A stretch of DNA of 64,000 nucleotides from Methylobacterium sp. E-045 (GCF_022829685.1 NZ_JAKSYE010000096.1:108945-172944), one strand, 5' to 3'. Numbered from the stretch's first letter, positions 50,637 to 59,718 are shown. Translations and numbers: made by a program. The notes: generated by a model not told the origin, from the sequence alone.

Positions 50637-51764
50637 TCAGGACGCCAGGCTCGCCCACGGGAGGGCGATGACGACCCTGAGCCCTTCCGCATCCCAGTGG
50701 TGCGAGATGGTCCCGGACAACTGCCCTCGGACGGTACGCTCGGTGAGCTTCGATCCGAAGCCCTCGTTGCGGGGCGGGCTTTCGATGCGGGGACCGCCGC
50801 GTTCGGTCCAGGCGATGCGCATGTCCCCGCCGACGCGCCGGCAATCGACGGTGACGGTACCGCCGTTCCCGGACAATGCACCGTGCTTGATCGCGTTCGT
50901 GGCCAGCTCGTGGATCACGAGGGCCAGGCCGGTCACCGATCCATCGCCGACCGGGACGTCGTCCATCGCGCCGTGGACGAACCGCCGCCCGGCACCACCC
51001 GCCTCGTCGTAGGGCCGGAGCAGCGCGCCCAGCAGGCCCTGGAGGGTCTGTTGCGGCCGGGACGAGCGTTCGTCCGCCTGCGGGATTTGGAGATATTCGA
51101 GTGCCCGGCTCATGGCCGTGAAGCGGTCGCGCAGGGTACCGGCATAGGATTGGACGGCCGGGAGGTTGCGCGCCGACAGGGTGACGAGCCCGTTGACCAG
51201 GGCGAACAGGTTCTTCAGCCGATGGCTCAGTTCGCGACCGCGCAGGTCGTGGCCGTCCTCGATCCGCCGCAGCTGCGTCATGTCCCGGGACACGGCCATC
51301 ACGCCGACGAGCCGTCCGTCGACGTCGACGATGCGGGACAGGACGACATCCCAGTAAACGGTCCCACCCTGAGCGGCGGCGCGCCAGCCATCGAAGCGCG
51401 CCGTGCCGACCGTGGCCGCCACGGCCAAGGCGTCCGAGGCGACCTCGCGGACGCCCGAGGGCCACGACATGGACCATGATCCGTCGCCGGCATCGGCGAT
51501 GTCGTCGCCGAGCATCCGACGGGCCATCGGGTTTCGAAGGCGGAGGTGACCGAGGTCGTCGATCACCTCGATGCAATCCTGGCTCGCGGAGATGAGTTCG
51601 CGACCGAGGTTCCAGGGGTCCCAATGGTCGTACGCGTCGTCCTCGGTCCCGCCCGGGGGAAGATCCGGTCGATGGGAACCGCTCATGGTGCCAGAGGACG
51701 GGGTGCCGTTGGTCCGAATCGGGACCACGTTCGAGGTCCGCACCCGGTCGATGCCCTGGGTCAT
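50637..51764 (-). CDS. PAS-HWE histidine kinase
   Basis: 375 residues. A PAS domain covers about residues 50-165 (ELISASQDCIEVIDDLGHLRLRNPMARRMLGDD, DGRLVGVMAVSRDMT). The dimerisation/phosphoacceptor region has RELSHRLKNLFALVNGLVTLSAR (His in HRLKN), and the ATPase shows LALVIHELATNAIKHGALS and a WTERGGP motif, i.e. the HWE kinase family of alphaproteobacteria, often linked to light or general stress. Soluble; the adjacent receiver protein at 52415 may be a partner. Confidence 0.88.
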   Translation of the reverse strand: MTQGIDRVRTSNVVPIRTNGTPSSGTMSGSHRPDLPPGGTEDDAYDHWDPWNLGRELISASQDCIEVIDDLGHLRLRNPMARRMLGDDIADAGDGSWSMSWPSGVREVASDALAVAATVGTARFDGWRAAAQGGTVYWDVVLSRIVDVDGRLVGVMAVSRDMTQLRRIEDGHDLRGRELSHRLKNLFALVNGLVTLSARNLPAVQSYAGTLRDRFTAMSRALEYLQIPQADERSSRPQQTLQGLLGALLRPYDEAGGAGRRFVHGAMDDVPVGDGSVTGLALVIHELATNAIKHGALSGNGGTVTVDCRRVGGDMRIAWTERGGPRIESPPRNEGFGSKLTERTVRGQLSGTISHHWDAEGLRVVIALPWASLAS

Positions 51765-52149
51765 GGCCTGATCCTACGTGGCCTGTGAATGCTCGGGCCA
51801 CATGCGATGATCCAGGGATACCGTGACCGATTTCCAGCGGCCTGATCATAGGACTGTTTATTTCGATTTGTCCGATCCCCGGAACCCCGGTTTCCCCGGC
51901 TTTTGTAGTGCCTTGGGCGACGGATATCCGAAGCCTGTCGAAGAGAGATCGACGTCGACACGCCACTCCACGAGGACGGTGTCGTTCACTTGGGCGGGAT
52001 GGAGGGGCGCCGGGACCAGTGGCGATCTCCAGAGCCAGAGGGAGGCGGTTACCTGGAAACCCGGCTCGATGCCGCTCTCGGGATCAGACGACCTGTCCGG
52101 CCCGTGCCCGGGCGACCCGGACCAAGCCATCGTCCCAGGCCGGTCAAGC

Positions 52150-52326
52150 GACACCGAGAACTCCATTGTCCACCATGGGCGGCTTGACGATGGCGTCCGG
52201 CTGATCGGTAAGCCGTTCAAGCGAGAGCAACTCGCCATCAAGGTCGCCGAGGCGCTCGGCCATCCTGTTCCGGTGGCGACCAAAGACAGCAATGTCGTCC
52301 CCATGCGCCCACGTGTCGGAAGTTGA
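52150..52326 (+). pseudogene. C-terminal stump of a receiver domain
   Basis: One frame reads DTENSIVHHGRLDDGVRLIGKPFKREQLAIKVAEALG, the conserved end of a response-regulator receiver (Lys in GKPF). Upstream sequence (51.8-52.1 kb) lacks the phospho-acceptor Asp and shows no receiver pattern. It looks like the leftover of a hybrid kinase or regulator gene. It lies just before an intact receiver gene. Confidence 0.55.
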
Positions 52327-52414
52327 TCGACACCGGAGTGTGGCTCCAGGGAACCGGGTCTTCCAATTAACCCTGGACGATGCAACCGAGGATCGATCCG
52401 CCTGTTGGCCTAAG

Positions 52415-52789
52415 ATGTCCATCAAGCGCCTCCCTACAGACTCGGTCGTGCTCGTCGTCGAGGATGATGCGCTTGTCCGTCTCTGCGCCGCCGAAATGCT
52501 TGAGGATGCCGGTTTTTCCGTCGTCGAGGCCTGCGACGCCGACGAAGCCTGGGACATCCTCCATGACCGCTACGACATCGCGGTGCTGTTCACGGACATC
52601 GACATGCCCGGCTCGATGGACGGCGTGATCTTGGCGGCGCGCGTGCACGCGACGTGGCCGGACATCAGGCTCATCCTTACGTCGGGCCGGCATCGGCTCG
52701 CCGACCGCGAGGTTCCGGACCACGGCCTCTTCGTTTCGAAGCCCTACAACGGCTCGCAGGTCGTCGAGGCAATCGGGCAAGCAGTCTGA
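52415..52789 (+). CDS. Single-domain response regulator
   Basis: 124 residues from the ATG at 52415. Complete receiver: VVLVVEDDALVRLCAAEMLEDAG (acidic pair), acceptor Asp in VLFTDIDMPGSMDG, Thr in LILTSGRH and Lys in LFVSKPYNGSQVVEAI. No output domain, so it acts through protein contacts or as a phosphate relay, possibly for the HWE kinase at 50637 or the hybrid kinases nearby. Confidence 0.88.
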   Translation: MSIKRLPTDSVVLVVEDDALVRLCAAEMLEDAGFSVVEACDADEAWDILHDRYDIAVLFTDIDMPGSMDGVILAARVHATWPDIRLILTSGRHRLADREVPDHGLFVSKPYNGSQVVEAIGQAV

Positions 52790-52865
52790 GTCCTGCATGA
52801 CCGAGCCACCCCCACTCGGCCTACCGACGCTTACTGCAGCTCGAATATTGAAGGGCAATGCCGTC

Positions 52866-53654
52866 ATGTCCCTACACTTTGAACGCCTCGGCACGGGCCG
52901 GCCGCTACTGATGGTCCATGGGCTGGGGGCCAATCTCCGCACCTGGGATCCGCTCTTGCCCGCATTGCGCGGCTCGCGCGAACTGATCTTGGTCGACCTG
53001 CCGGGACATGGCAGATCGGCCCCGCTCCCGGGCCGGCAGACGGTGGAGGCCTATGCGGACGCGCTTGCCGGCTTCGTGAAGTCGCAAGGCCTGACGACAG
53101 CGGACCTTGTCGGCAGTTCGGTGGGGGGCCGGCTAATACTGGAGCTGGCGCGGCGGGGCATCGGTCGGCACTGCGTGGCGCTCGATCCAGGCGGTTTCTG
53201 GCGCGGATGGGAAACGCGCTGGTTACACTGGTCGCTCGCGGCATCGATACGCCTAGTGCGGTTGCTGCGGCCCTTCCATCCCGGCCTGTCGCGCCACGCC
53301 GTCACCCGTACGCTGCTGCTAGCCCAACTGTCGGCCCGTCCGTGGGTGCTGCCACCGCAGCTTGTCGTAGCGGAGCTGCAAAGCCTGGCGGCCACACCGG
53401 TGTTCGATGCGATGCTGCGTGAGCTGGCACGCGGGCCGTCGCAGCAGGGCTCGGCGAAGACCCCTAGCCTTATCACCATAGGCTGGGGCCGCCAGGACCA
53501 CCTGCTGCTGCCGCGCCAGGCTGCACGCGCCCTGGCAGCCTTCCCGTCGGCCCGGCTGCACTGGTTCGAGCGCTGCGGCCACTTCCCGCATTGGGATCAG
53601 CCTGCCGAGACGGCGCGCTTGATCCTTGAAACGGTTGGGACGGATGCGCCTTGA
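52866..53654 (+). CDS. Alpha/beta hydrolase
   Basis: 262 residues from the ATG at 52866 (MSLHFERLGTGRPLLMVHGLGANLRTWDPLLP). Nucleophile elbow VGSSVGG, catalytic Asp in IGWGRQDHLLLP and His in CGHFPHWDQP. Oxyanion His-Gly in MVHGLGA. Cytoplasmic, no signal peptide. Substrate unknown; close in pattern to many esterases/haloperoxidase-like hydrolases of Rhizobiales. Confidence 0.87.
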   Translation: MSLHFERLGTGRPLLMVHGLGANLRTWDPLLPALRGSRELILVDLPGHGRSAPLPGRQTVEAYADALAGFVKSQGLTTADLVGSSVGGRLILELARRGIGRHCVALDPGGFWRGWETRWLHWSLAASIRLVRLLRPFHPGLSRHAVTRTLLLAQLSARPWVLPPQLVVAELQSLAATPVFDAMLRELARGPSQQGSAKTPSLITIGWGRQDHLLLPRQAARALAAFPSARLHWFERCGHFPHWDQPAETARLILETVGTDAP

Positions 53655-53981
53655 AATGGCTTGTCGCACAACCGCGTCCGCGACCATCCACGGGCCGTCG
53701 AGCACATCGGCCGAGATTGCCGCCCCCGCCCCGCCGCCAGTCCATGGTCCGGTCTTCTATTGCCACGAAAACTAAGCAGCGCTTCGAAGCCAACTTATAG
53801 CGCAGCCGAACTCAGGTAGACTTTCAACGGACGCGAAGTCGTCCCGGACCGGGAATGGCCCCCGACCGCCTCGATGTTCGAAACGGTATCCCGTTTCCGA
53901 CTCGATACGTCGACCCCCGAATCCGCTGCGCTCTTATCCGCCCCGGTCCGCTTCAGTTCCCCAATCACCGTGAGGAAGATC

Positions 53982-55064
53982 ATGACCTACCTTAGATACG
54001 CACCCGACGTCGAGAAGCCCGATCCGGACGAGCAGAAGACGATTGACGGCATCATCAAGGGGATGACGCAGCAATCGGAGACCGTCGAGGCACGCGAGCA
54101 CCATGCCGTGCGCGCCAGCCACGCCAAAAGCTCAGCTTGCGTCACTGGCGAGTTGACGATTTCCGCCGGCTTGCCGCCTGAACTGGCGCAGGGGCTGTTC
54201 GCCACACCAAGCACCCACCCGGTGGCGGTTCGTTTCGCTCAGGGGCCAGGCGAGACCCTGGGTGACCGGGTCTCGACCCACCGCGGCATGTCCATCAAGG
54301 TGTTCGGCGTGCCCGGCGAGAAGCTGCCCGGCCACGCCGCCGACACCCAGGACTTCGTCCTCGCGACGGGCACTACCTTCCCCTCGGGCACGGCGGCCGG
54401 CTTCCTTCGGGACGGCACAGTCATCGGCAAGTCGACGGGTTTGCCGGAGGGGGTCAAGAGCGCGGTCTCGTCGACCATGCGCAACCTCAACCGCGCCCTG
54501 CACGCCTTCGGGACGGAGAGCGCCCTGGCCGACTTCTTCGGCCATCCCTTCAGCCACCCGCTGGCCGACAGCTACTTCAGCCAGGCGCCGGTCCGCTACG
54601 GCGACTACGTGGCAAAGCTCGGGGCGGTGCCGTCGACGGAAAGCCAGCGCGCCTTGTCCGAGTGGCGGCTCGACCCGCACCAGGACGAGGACGGCTTCCG
54701 CCACGCCACGGTCGCCTTCTTCCGGGACCACGACGTTGTCTTCGAGCTGAGGGCCCAGCTCTGGACCGATGCCGAGAGGCAGCCCATCGAGGACGCCTCG
54801 GTCGACTGGCCGGTCTCGATCAGCCCCTACCGTACGGTGGCGACGCTGCGCCTGCCGCGCCAGGAAGCCTATGCCCCGGATCGCGTTCGCTACTTCGACG
54901 AGGTGATGACCTTCCGTCCGGCGCACAGCCTTGCGGCCCACCAGCCACTCGGTTCGGTCATGCGTGCGCGGCTTCAGGTCTACCGGGCGCTGAGCGACTT
55001 CCGTCACCGCGAGAACGGCATCGCGTCCGAGGATAGCGCAAGTTTCGATAAGGTGCCGGGCTAG
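53982..55064 (+). CDS. Catalase-fold haem protein (SrpA-like)
   Basis: 360 residues from the ATG at 53982, preceded by GAGGAAG. The pattern EAREHHAVRASHAKSSACVTGELTI, HPVAVRFAQGPGETLGDRVSTHRGMSIKVFGV and DTQDFVLATGTTFPSG is that of the small-catalase/SrpA group; the haem-pocket His-Ala is in RASHAKS and the proximal region near FEL-WTDAERQPIEDA. Length is below mono-functional catalases (about 480 or more). Probable peroxide or organic-peroxide activity, in the cytoplasm. Confidence 0.8.
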   Translation: MTYLRYAPDVEKPDPDEQKTIDGIIKGMTQQSETVEAREHHAVRASHAKSSACVTGELTISAGLPPELAQGLFATPSTHPVAVRFAQGPGETLGDRVSTHRGMSIKVFGVPGEKLPGHAADTQDFVLATGTTFPSGTAAGFLRDGTVIGKSTGLPEGVKSAVSSTMRNLNRALHAFGTESALADFFGHPFSHPLADSYFSQAPVRYGDYVAKLGAVPSTESQRALSEWRLDPHQDEDGFRHATVAFFRDHDVVFELRAQLWTDAERQPIEDASVDWPVSISPYRTVATLRLPRQEAYAPDRVRYFDEVMTFRPAHSLAAHQPLGSVMRARLQVYRALSDFRHRENGIASEDSASFDKVPG

Positions 55065-55127
55065 ACACGACCACCCGAGAGCCTCGTTCGTGAAGCCGGG
55101 TTGGCTTCCGCATCCATATGGAATTCC

Positions 55128-55628
55128 ATGGTCCAGCTTAGCGACGTCCTCAAGGCCATCGGACCGAACGCGTCCATCGTGTTCGCGGCCTGGATTTTCA
55201 TGGGCTTCCTGCAACAGCGCTATGACGCGGCACTCGGACGTTATCAGCAGGCGGTCGGGGACTACCGATCCGAGGGACACGATATCGGCAGGGCGGACAA
55301 CCTGCGGGCCCAGGTACTCGCGTACCGGCGCCGCTGCCGATTGATGAGCCGAGCCTCCCTCATCGGCCTCGTCGCGGCCATCCTGCTGATCAGCGCCCTC
55401 ATCTTCGGTGCGCTGGATGTCATCGTGCCTCGGTCGACGGCCATCACGGTTCTCGGCATCGCGACGGCCATCGGCGGCTTCGTCCTGGTCATCGTCGCCG
55501 CCATCGTCGTCATCGTGGAGGGAGCCGTTGTCATCCGTCAGATCGACGACGAGTTGCGCGACGTGCCGAACCTCACCGACGGTGCCGGCGGAGGGGCCGG
55601 GAACGACGTCGGCAATGCGCGGGCCTGA
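55128..55628 (+). CDS. Small membrane protein (DUF2721-like)
   Basis: 166 residues from the ATG at 55128. Three hydrophobic segments are visible: VLKAIGPNASIVFAAWIFMGFL, MSRASLIGLVAAILLISALIFGAL and TAITVLGIATAIGGFVLVIVAAIVVIV. Between the first two lies a charged helical stretch with RYQQAVGDYRSEGHDIG. The layout fits DUF2721-type membrane proteins. Function unknown. Confidence 0.65.
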   Translation: MVQLSDVLKAIGPNASIVFAAWIFMGFLQQRYDAALGRYQQAVGDYRSEGHDIGRADNLRAQVLAYRRRCRLMSRASLIGLVAAILLISALIFGALDVIVPRSTAITVLGIATAIGGFVLVIVAAIVVIVEGAVVIRQIDDELRDVPNLTDGAGGGAGNDVGNARA

Positions 55629-55646
55629 GGAACGGCTCCGCCGATC

Positions 55647-56447
55647 TCAGTTCGACGCGTGGGTGATGGCGCGGTCGACGTTCACGCGTTCCGACCAGTC
55701 CTTGACGCTGTCCTGGCCCTTGAGATCGATGAGCCGGGCGGCGGTGACGTCGACGTTCCTGAAGTCAGCCCCGGCGACGGTCGCGCCGGTGAGGTTCGCA
55801 CCCGACAGGTCCGAGCCCATCAGCACGACGTCGGTGAGATCCGCATCGGTGAGGTCGGCGTATTCCAGGCGCGAGCGCCCGAGGTTCGCACCCTTCAGGT
55901 TGGCGTCCTTGAGGTTCACCGAGACGAACACGGTCCGCATCAGGCCCATGGACTGGTTCTTGATGTCGGCGCCGCCCTTGAGATCGATGAGCGTCGCCCC
56001 TGCCATGTTGGCACCCTTGAAGTCGCCGATGGGCATGGAGCGGCTGAGGTCGGCCCCGGTGAGGTTGGCGTCGCGGGCCGTGATGCCGAACATCTTCGCG
56101 TCGGCGAGCTTGGCCCCGGAGAGATCGGCCTTGATGAACCAGGCCTGCTCCAGGTTCGCGCCGGTCAGGTCGGCTCCTCGCAGGTTCGCCTTGTTGAGGC
56201 GTGCGGTCCGCAAGTTGGCGCCCCTGAGGTTCAGGCCCGACAGATCGAGGCCGGCGAGCGCCTTGTCGGAGAGGTCTATGGGCTTGCCGTCCGCCTTGAC
56301 TATCAGCGCCTCGACGTCGGCCCGGGTCATCTCGGCCTTGGTCATCGCGGCGGAGCCCATGTCGGCTCCGAGCAGGAGGTCCTGCTCGGCTCTGGCGTGG
56401 GCTGCCAGGAAGACGGAGGCGAGGATAAGAGGGACGAGGCGGCGCAT
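55647..56447 (-). CDS. Secreted pentapeptide-repeat protein
   Basis: 266 residues: signal peptide (MRRLVPLILASVFLAAHARA) and then pentapeptide repeats of the A(D/N)LxG type from about residue 60 (LDLSGLNLRGANLRTARLNKANLRGADLTGANLEQAWFIKADLSGAKLADAK) with a second block near 180-240. Folds as a right-handed beta-helix. Export to the periplasm is less usual for the family. Ends convergently with the membrane-protein gene. Confidence 0.87.
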   Translation of the reverse strand: MRRLVPLILASVFLAAHARAEQDLLLGADMGSAAMTKAEMTRADVEALIVKADGKPIDLSDKALAGLDLSGLNLRGANLRTARLNKANLRGADLTGANLEQAWFIKADLSGAKLADAKMFGITARDANLTGADLSRSMPIGDFKGANMAGATLIDLKGGADIKNQSMGLMRTVFVSVNLKDANLKGANLGRSRLEYADLTDADLTDVVLMGSDLSGANLTGATVAGADFRNVDVTAARLIDLKGQDSVKDWSERVNVDRAITHASN

Positions 56448-56865
56448 GGTGTCTCCCGGTCGTCCCGGACGAACGGCCGTCGAAGTTGTCTTCGAGGCTG
56501 CGCCGCCAAAGCCAATTTTTGTTCGTTGACGATTCCCATAACGCAGGCGGATCGAATTCGTCAGTGACTCAAGTCACCTCCGCGACGGGATACACGGCGT
56601 AAGCCCGTCTGCGACCGGACGGGCACTATTGCCGATCAGCCGCTCAGGGAAACGCCGCGACCGCAAGGGTGGCGCGTTTGGACAGTGCGAGAATCCGAAG
56701 GCATGGAAATGCCGACGTTTATTGCTGTCACCAACCGTTCCGTTCGCGATGCCGACATCGCGAACCGACATCCGGCTGGGCCGCACGCCTTCGGACTACT
56801 CGAAATCCGAGACGTGCGGCGGGGGCCTCCAACTGGCGTTACGAGGGCGGGTCCGTGCGCTCCGA

Positions 56866-57279
56866 CTATCCGTCTATCGCGCCGATCTGCTTCATGATGC
56901 CGAGCTCGTCGGACGAACCCCATCGCTCGACCATCTTCCCGTCGACGAAGCGGCCGATCTGCATGCCCCGGACCTTGATGGCCTTCCCGGTGGGCTTGTG
57001 CCCGTTAAAGTCGCCCTGGTGCGTACCGGTGAGCGTGTAGGCAAACGCGACGTCGTCCCCGTCCGCGACGAGCTTCTTCACCTCGACCTTCATGTCCGGG
57101 AAGGCTGAGTGGAGCTGCGTGAAGAAAGCTTGGTATCCCTCTGGACCCATACGCTGCCCCGGCGCCGGGTCGTGGTCGTGGCAATCCGAGGCGACGACTT
57201 CGGGAAAGGCGTCGAACCGGCCGCCGTTGACAAGTTCGCCGAACGTCTCGGTCGCCTTGATGCTGGTCTCACGGGACAT
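56866..57279 (-). CDS. SnoaL-like ester cyclase
   Basis: 137 residues, MSRETSIKATETFGELVNGGRFDAFPEVVASDCHDHDPAPGQRMGPEGYQAFFTQLHSAFPDMKVEVKKLVADGDDVAFAYTLTGTHQGDFNGHKPTGK, the SnoaL/ketosteroid-isomerase-like cone fold with the AFPDMK and TGTHQGDF motifs of the ester-cyclase group. Function in bacteria without polyketide context is unclear. The 56448-56865 stretch before it holds no gene I recognise. Confidence 0.85.
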   Translation of the reverse strand: MSRETSIKATETFGELVNGGRFDAFPEVVASDCHDHDPAPGQRMGPEGYQAFFTQLHSAFPDMKVEVKKLVADGDDVAFAYTLTGTHQGDFNGHKPTGKAIKVRGMQIGRFVDGKMVERWGSSDELGIMKQIGAIDG

Positions 57280-57651
57280 AGTGTTCCTTGGGGCTCGGAG
57301 ATGGCAAAGGCGCGCCCGGCGCCTCGACGCACGGGAAACTCCTGCCTAGCCAGGTCGTTGCGTGCGTCCCCCGGAGAGGTCGGAGTGAAGTGGAAGCCCT
57401 GGCCGAGCATTTGGGAAAGCGTAGCCGGTGGCCCAGCGGCCCCTCCCGGCTTTTGAGGCGACTGCCACATATGGCCTTCTCGCCTGCCACCTATCCCCGG
57501 CGCACTGACAACTTTTGACTGATGCAGCACCGACCCACGTCAGGTCTCCAGCGCATGGGCCGTATCGGCGCAATATGATGTGATGCGTCGTGGCACGCGA
57601 GCCATGACACACGGTGTGGTCCTCCCAAGGACAATTCCTCCTTCAACTTAG

Positions 57652-57679
57652 GGCCACCCCTCACAGGGGCGGCCTTTTT
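57652..57679 (+). terminator. Orphan rho-independent terminator
   Basis: Stem GGCC-A-CCCC / GGGG-C-GGCC with a TCACA loop followed by TTTTT on the plus strand. No plus-strand gene precedes it closely, so it may end a short non-coding RNA or be left from a lost gene. The whole 57280-58436 stretch contains no convincing gene. Confidence 0.65.
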
Positions 57680-58212
57680 CGTTCCACGGTCCCTGCGATC
57701 AGGGTCGGCGAGAACGGCCGCTTATTTTTGCGCCCGTGCGGAGAACATTGCGCCACTCGATATCGCCTCCATGCGGACGGATTGGATCGGACCTCCCGCT
57801 ACCGCTTCATCCCCACGGCCCCGGGGATACGAGGCGATTGCCGAGCTTCGACATACGTTCCCCTTATCTTCCGCGAGGGAACTGAACCGGGCCGCAGAAA
57901 TTTCCATGCGCTTCTCACACTACCTGAAGTTGCTCCAGAAGGTAACTTTGGTGTTCGAAATCGGATCTTTGGTTCCGATATCAATTGGATCGGATATCAG
58001 CTGTCGTTTGCGCAGCAGAGCAGTGATGTTTGTGATATTGATCACCGGGTTCAGTGCCATATTGGTTGGGATTTTCTAAAAGTGGCTAGACTATGCCATC
58101 GGCCTACAGACACATCGAGCCGCCGCTATCTGGTAAAGCGAGTCACTTACCCAGGAAGCGAGTCTCTCTTTCTCGGTAACGCTAGGCGTGTGGGCCGTGA
58201 GATATCATGGTC

Positions 58213-58374
58213 GACCGGTACCGGTCTTCGGCCTTTACCGGTTCTGATAGGGGCTCACTCGGCTGGCGCGGGAAGCGCCGCGGCCCCGGCTAATCCTTTT
58301 GATCAGCTCAGCATCACGCCGTCTGGTCTGGTCACGGCCGATACCAGATACCGAGTACCGGTATCTGGTATCGG
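58213..58374. promoter_or_regulatory. Palindrome cluster upstream of the kfrA-like gene
   Basis: 58213-58226 is a perfect palindrome (GACCGGTACCGGTC). 58338-58353 and 58359-58374 are 16-bp perfect arms (CCGATACCAGATACCG and its complement) around AGTAC; each arm holds a tandem GATACC/AGATACC. The block ends 62 bp before the kfrA-like start. KfrA-type proteins bind large palindromes in their own promoter, so this is the likely auto-operator. Confidence 0.65.
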
Positions 58375-58436
58375 AACCCTCAACTGAACGTTAGCTGTTT
58401 TGCGTGATCCTCTTATCATTCGAGGGTCCCCTTCAC

Positions 58437-59129
58437 ATGCCGACACAAGACGAAGTGTTCGAAGCGGCGGACGCACTTCTCGCAGGGGGCCAGCGCCCTT
58501 CTAGACGGCGAGTGCACGAACGACTGACGAACGGAGGATCGCCGGATGTGATCTTGAAGCACCTCGCTGCGTGGCGGGAGACCCGGAGATTTAAGCCTCA
58601 GCTGGAACTTAAGGATCTTCCAACGAGCCTCCAGGAGCGTTCCGGCGCCATGGTGAAAGAAACATGGCTGTTGGCCCAGAGCGAGGCAGCGCTCGGCTGG
58701 CAGCGGGAGCGTGCCTCCCTGGAAGAAATCCGGCGGGATGAGGCTGAGGATCGCGAGCACCTCCTCGGCTTGTTTCAGGAATCTGAAGCCAAAGCAGAAG
58801 GACTCGCCGCGCAACTCGCAATGGCTGTCGCTGAGGCGGACAGGCTACGCACTGCCCTGGCGGTCTGTGAAGACCAACTCCAGCGCTCCCGGTCCGAGGC
58901 CTTTTGGGATCGCGTAATGCAGGAGGTGCGAGCACTCCTGCCGTTAGAGGGCGGCATGACGTCCGAGGAGATCTTAGCGGCCCTGCAACCCTGGACGAAA
59001 CGGGGGGCATCCGTCGCCAAGCAGAGGCTGAACCCTGGAACTCTCAGGATAAAAATGGAAGACCGGGCTCATTGGGGCAGGTACTTGGTCGCGCTGGGCG
59101 ATGGTCGCTTCGGGCGTCAGGCCGGATGA
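58437..59129 (+). CDS. KfrA-like DNA-binding coiled-coil protein
   Basis: 230 residues from the ATG at 58437. The N-terminus (DEVFEAADALLAGGQRPSRRRVHERLTNGGSPDVILKHLAAWRETRRF) matches the KfrA_N helix-turn-helix. Residues about 85-170 are coiled coil (EEIRRDEAEDREHLLGLFQESEAKAEGLAAQLAMAVAEADRLRTALAVCEDQLQ). A C-terminal stretch (EILAALQPWTKRGASVAKQRLN) follows. KfrA proteins of plasmids assist partition and autorepress; in islands they may act in maintenance. It is the last island gene before the right attachment site. Confidence 0.78.
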   Translation: MPTQDEVFEAADALLAGGQRPSRRRVHERLTNGGSPDVILKHLAAWRETRRFKPQLELKDLPTSLQERSGAMVKETWLLAQSEAALGWQRERASLEEIRRDEAEDREHLLGLFQESEAKAEGLAAQLAMAVAEADRLRTALAVCEDQLQRSRSEAFWDRVMQEVRALLPLEGGMTSEEILAALQPWTKRGASVAKQRLNPGTLRIKMEDRAHWGRYLVALGDGRFGRQAG

Positions 59130-59290
59130 CCGGGGAGTGGATCAGGTCGCCCCCTCGGGGCAGTGACGGCTAGTCGCGATTTAGCCAACGGTGCCGTCCT
59201 TCCGCCGTCATGGTTGCAACTTCAGGTCGCAATCGAAGCCGCCGGACATTTTTACGACAGCCTGGGCGGCATCTTTTGACAAGCCGTAAC

Positions 59291-59312
59291 GGTGGTATCA
59301 ATGTGGTATCGC
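59291..59312 (+). repeat. Tandem 11-bp repeats near attR
   Basis: GGTGGTATCAA directly followed by TGTGGTATCGC, the second unit identical to the repeat at 3455-3476. Same orientation at both island ends; candidate integrase arm sites. The rest of 59130-59356 holds no gene. Confidence 0.5.
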
Positions 59313-59356
59313 CCTGTTTTGGGGCGCCACGTCGCACCAGCTAAGTGCTTCAAATG

Positions 59357-59408
59357 ATTGGAGCGGGCGATCGGGATCGAACCGACGACATTCAGCTTGG
59401 GAAGCTGA
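59357..59408 (-). repeat. attR: 52-bp direct repeat within tRNA-Gly
   Basis: Identical to 3287-3338. It is the 3' part of the intact tRNA-Gly gene, i.e. the island supplied the 3' end that restores the tRNA. The repeats are 56,070 bp apart. Confidence 0.9.
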
Positions 59409-59433
59409 CGTTCTACCACTGAACTACGCCCGC
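59359..59433 (-). tRNA. tRNA-Gly(CCC)
   Basis: Reads GCGGGCG as acceptor 5' strand, D-arm AGTTCAGTGGTAGAAC, anticodon stem TCAGC/GCTGA with loop TTCCCAA (anticodon CCC), T-arm with GGTTCGATCCC, acceptor CGCCCGC, and an encoded TCCA end. All stems pair. Its 3' half is the island attachment core. Confidence 0.93.
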
Positions 59434-59718
59434 GTGCCGACAGGCGGGAAAGGCCTCGACAGGCGCGTTCCGGCTTTCCAGCGTGGGGACCATATCAGAG
59501 CGGACCGCTTTGTCCACGGTCCCGTCGCGGCGTTCCGCGAGGGTTTGCGTTCCCAAGGGGCGGGCTTTCCGATAGCGTGCCGGCCGGTCCGGCACGTCGA
59601 TCCGGCCCATCGCGGCCCGGTCGCCTCGACACTTCGGCACGGCGCCCATCCCCAGCATGCGGATTGTCAAAAAGCACCGATGGATATTTCCTCAGCGCAA
59701 GGCGGCACGCACGCCACG

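Noticed and set aside
57614..58387. Plus-strand frame of 257 codons
   Set aside because: It runs through a terminator and the palindrome cluster, has no homologous pattern and an uneven composition; considered non-coding.
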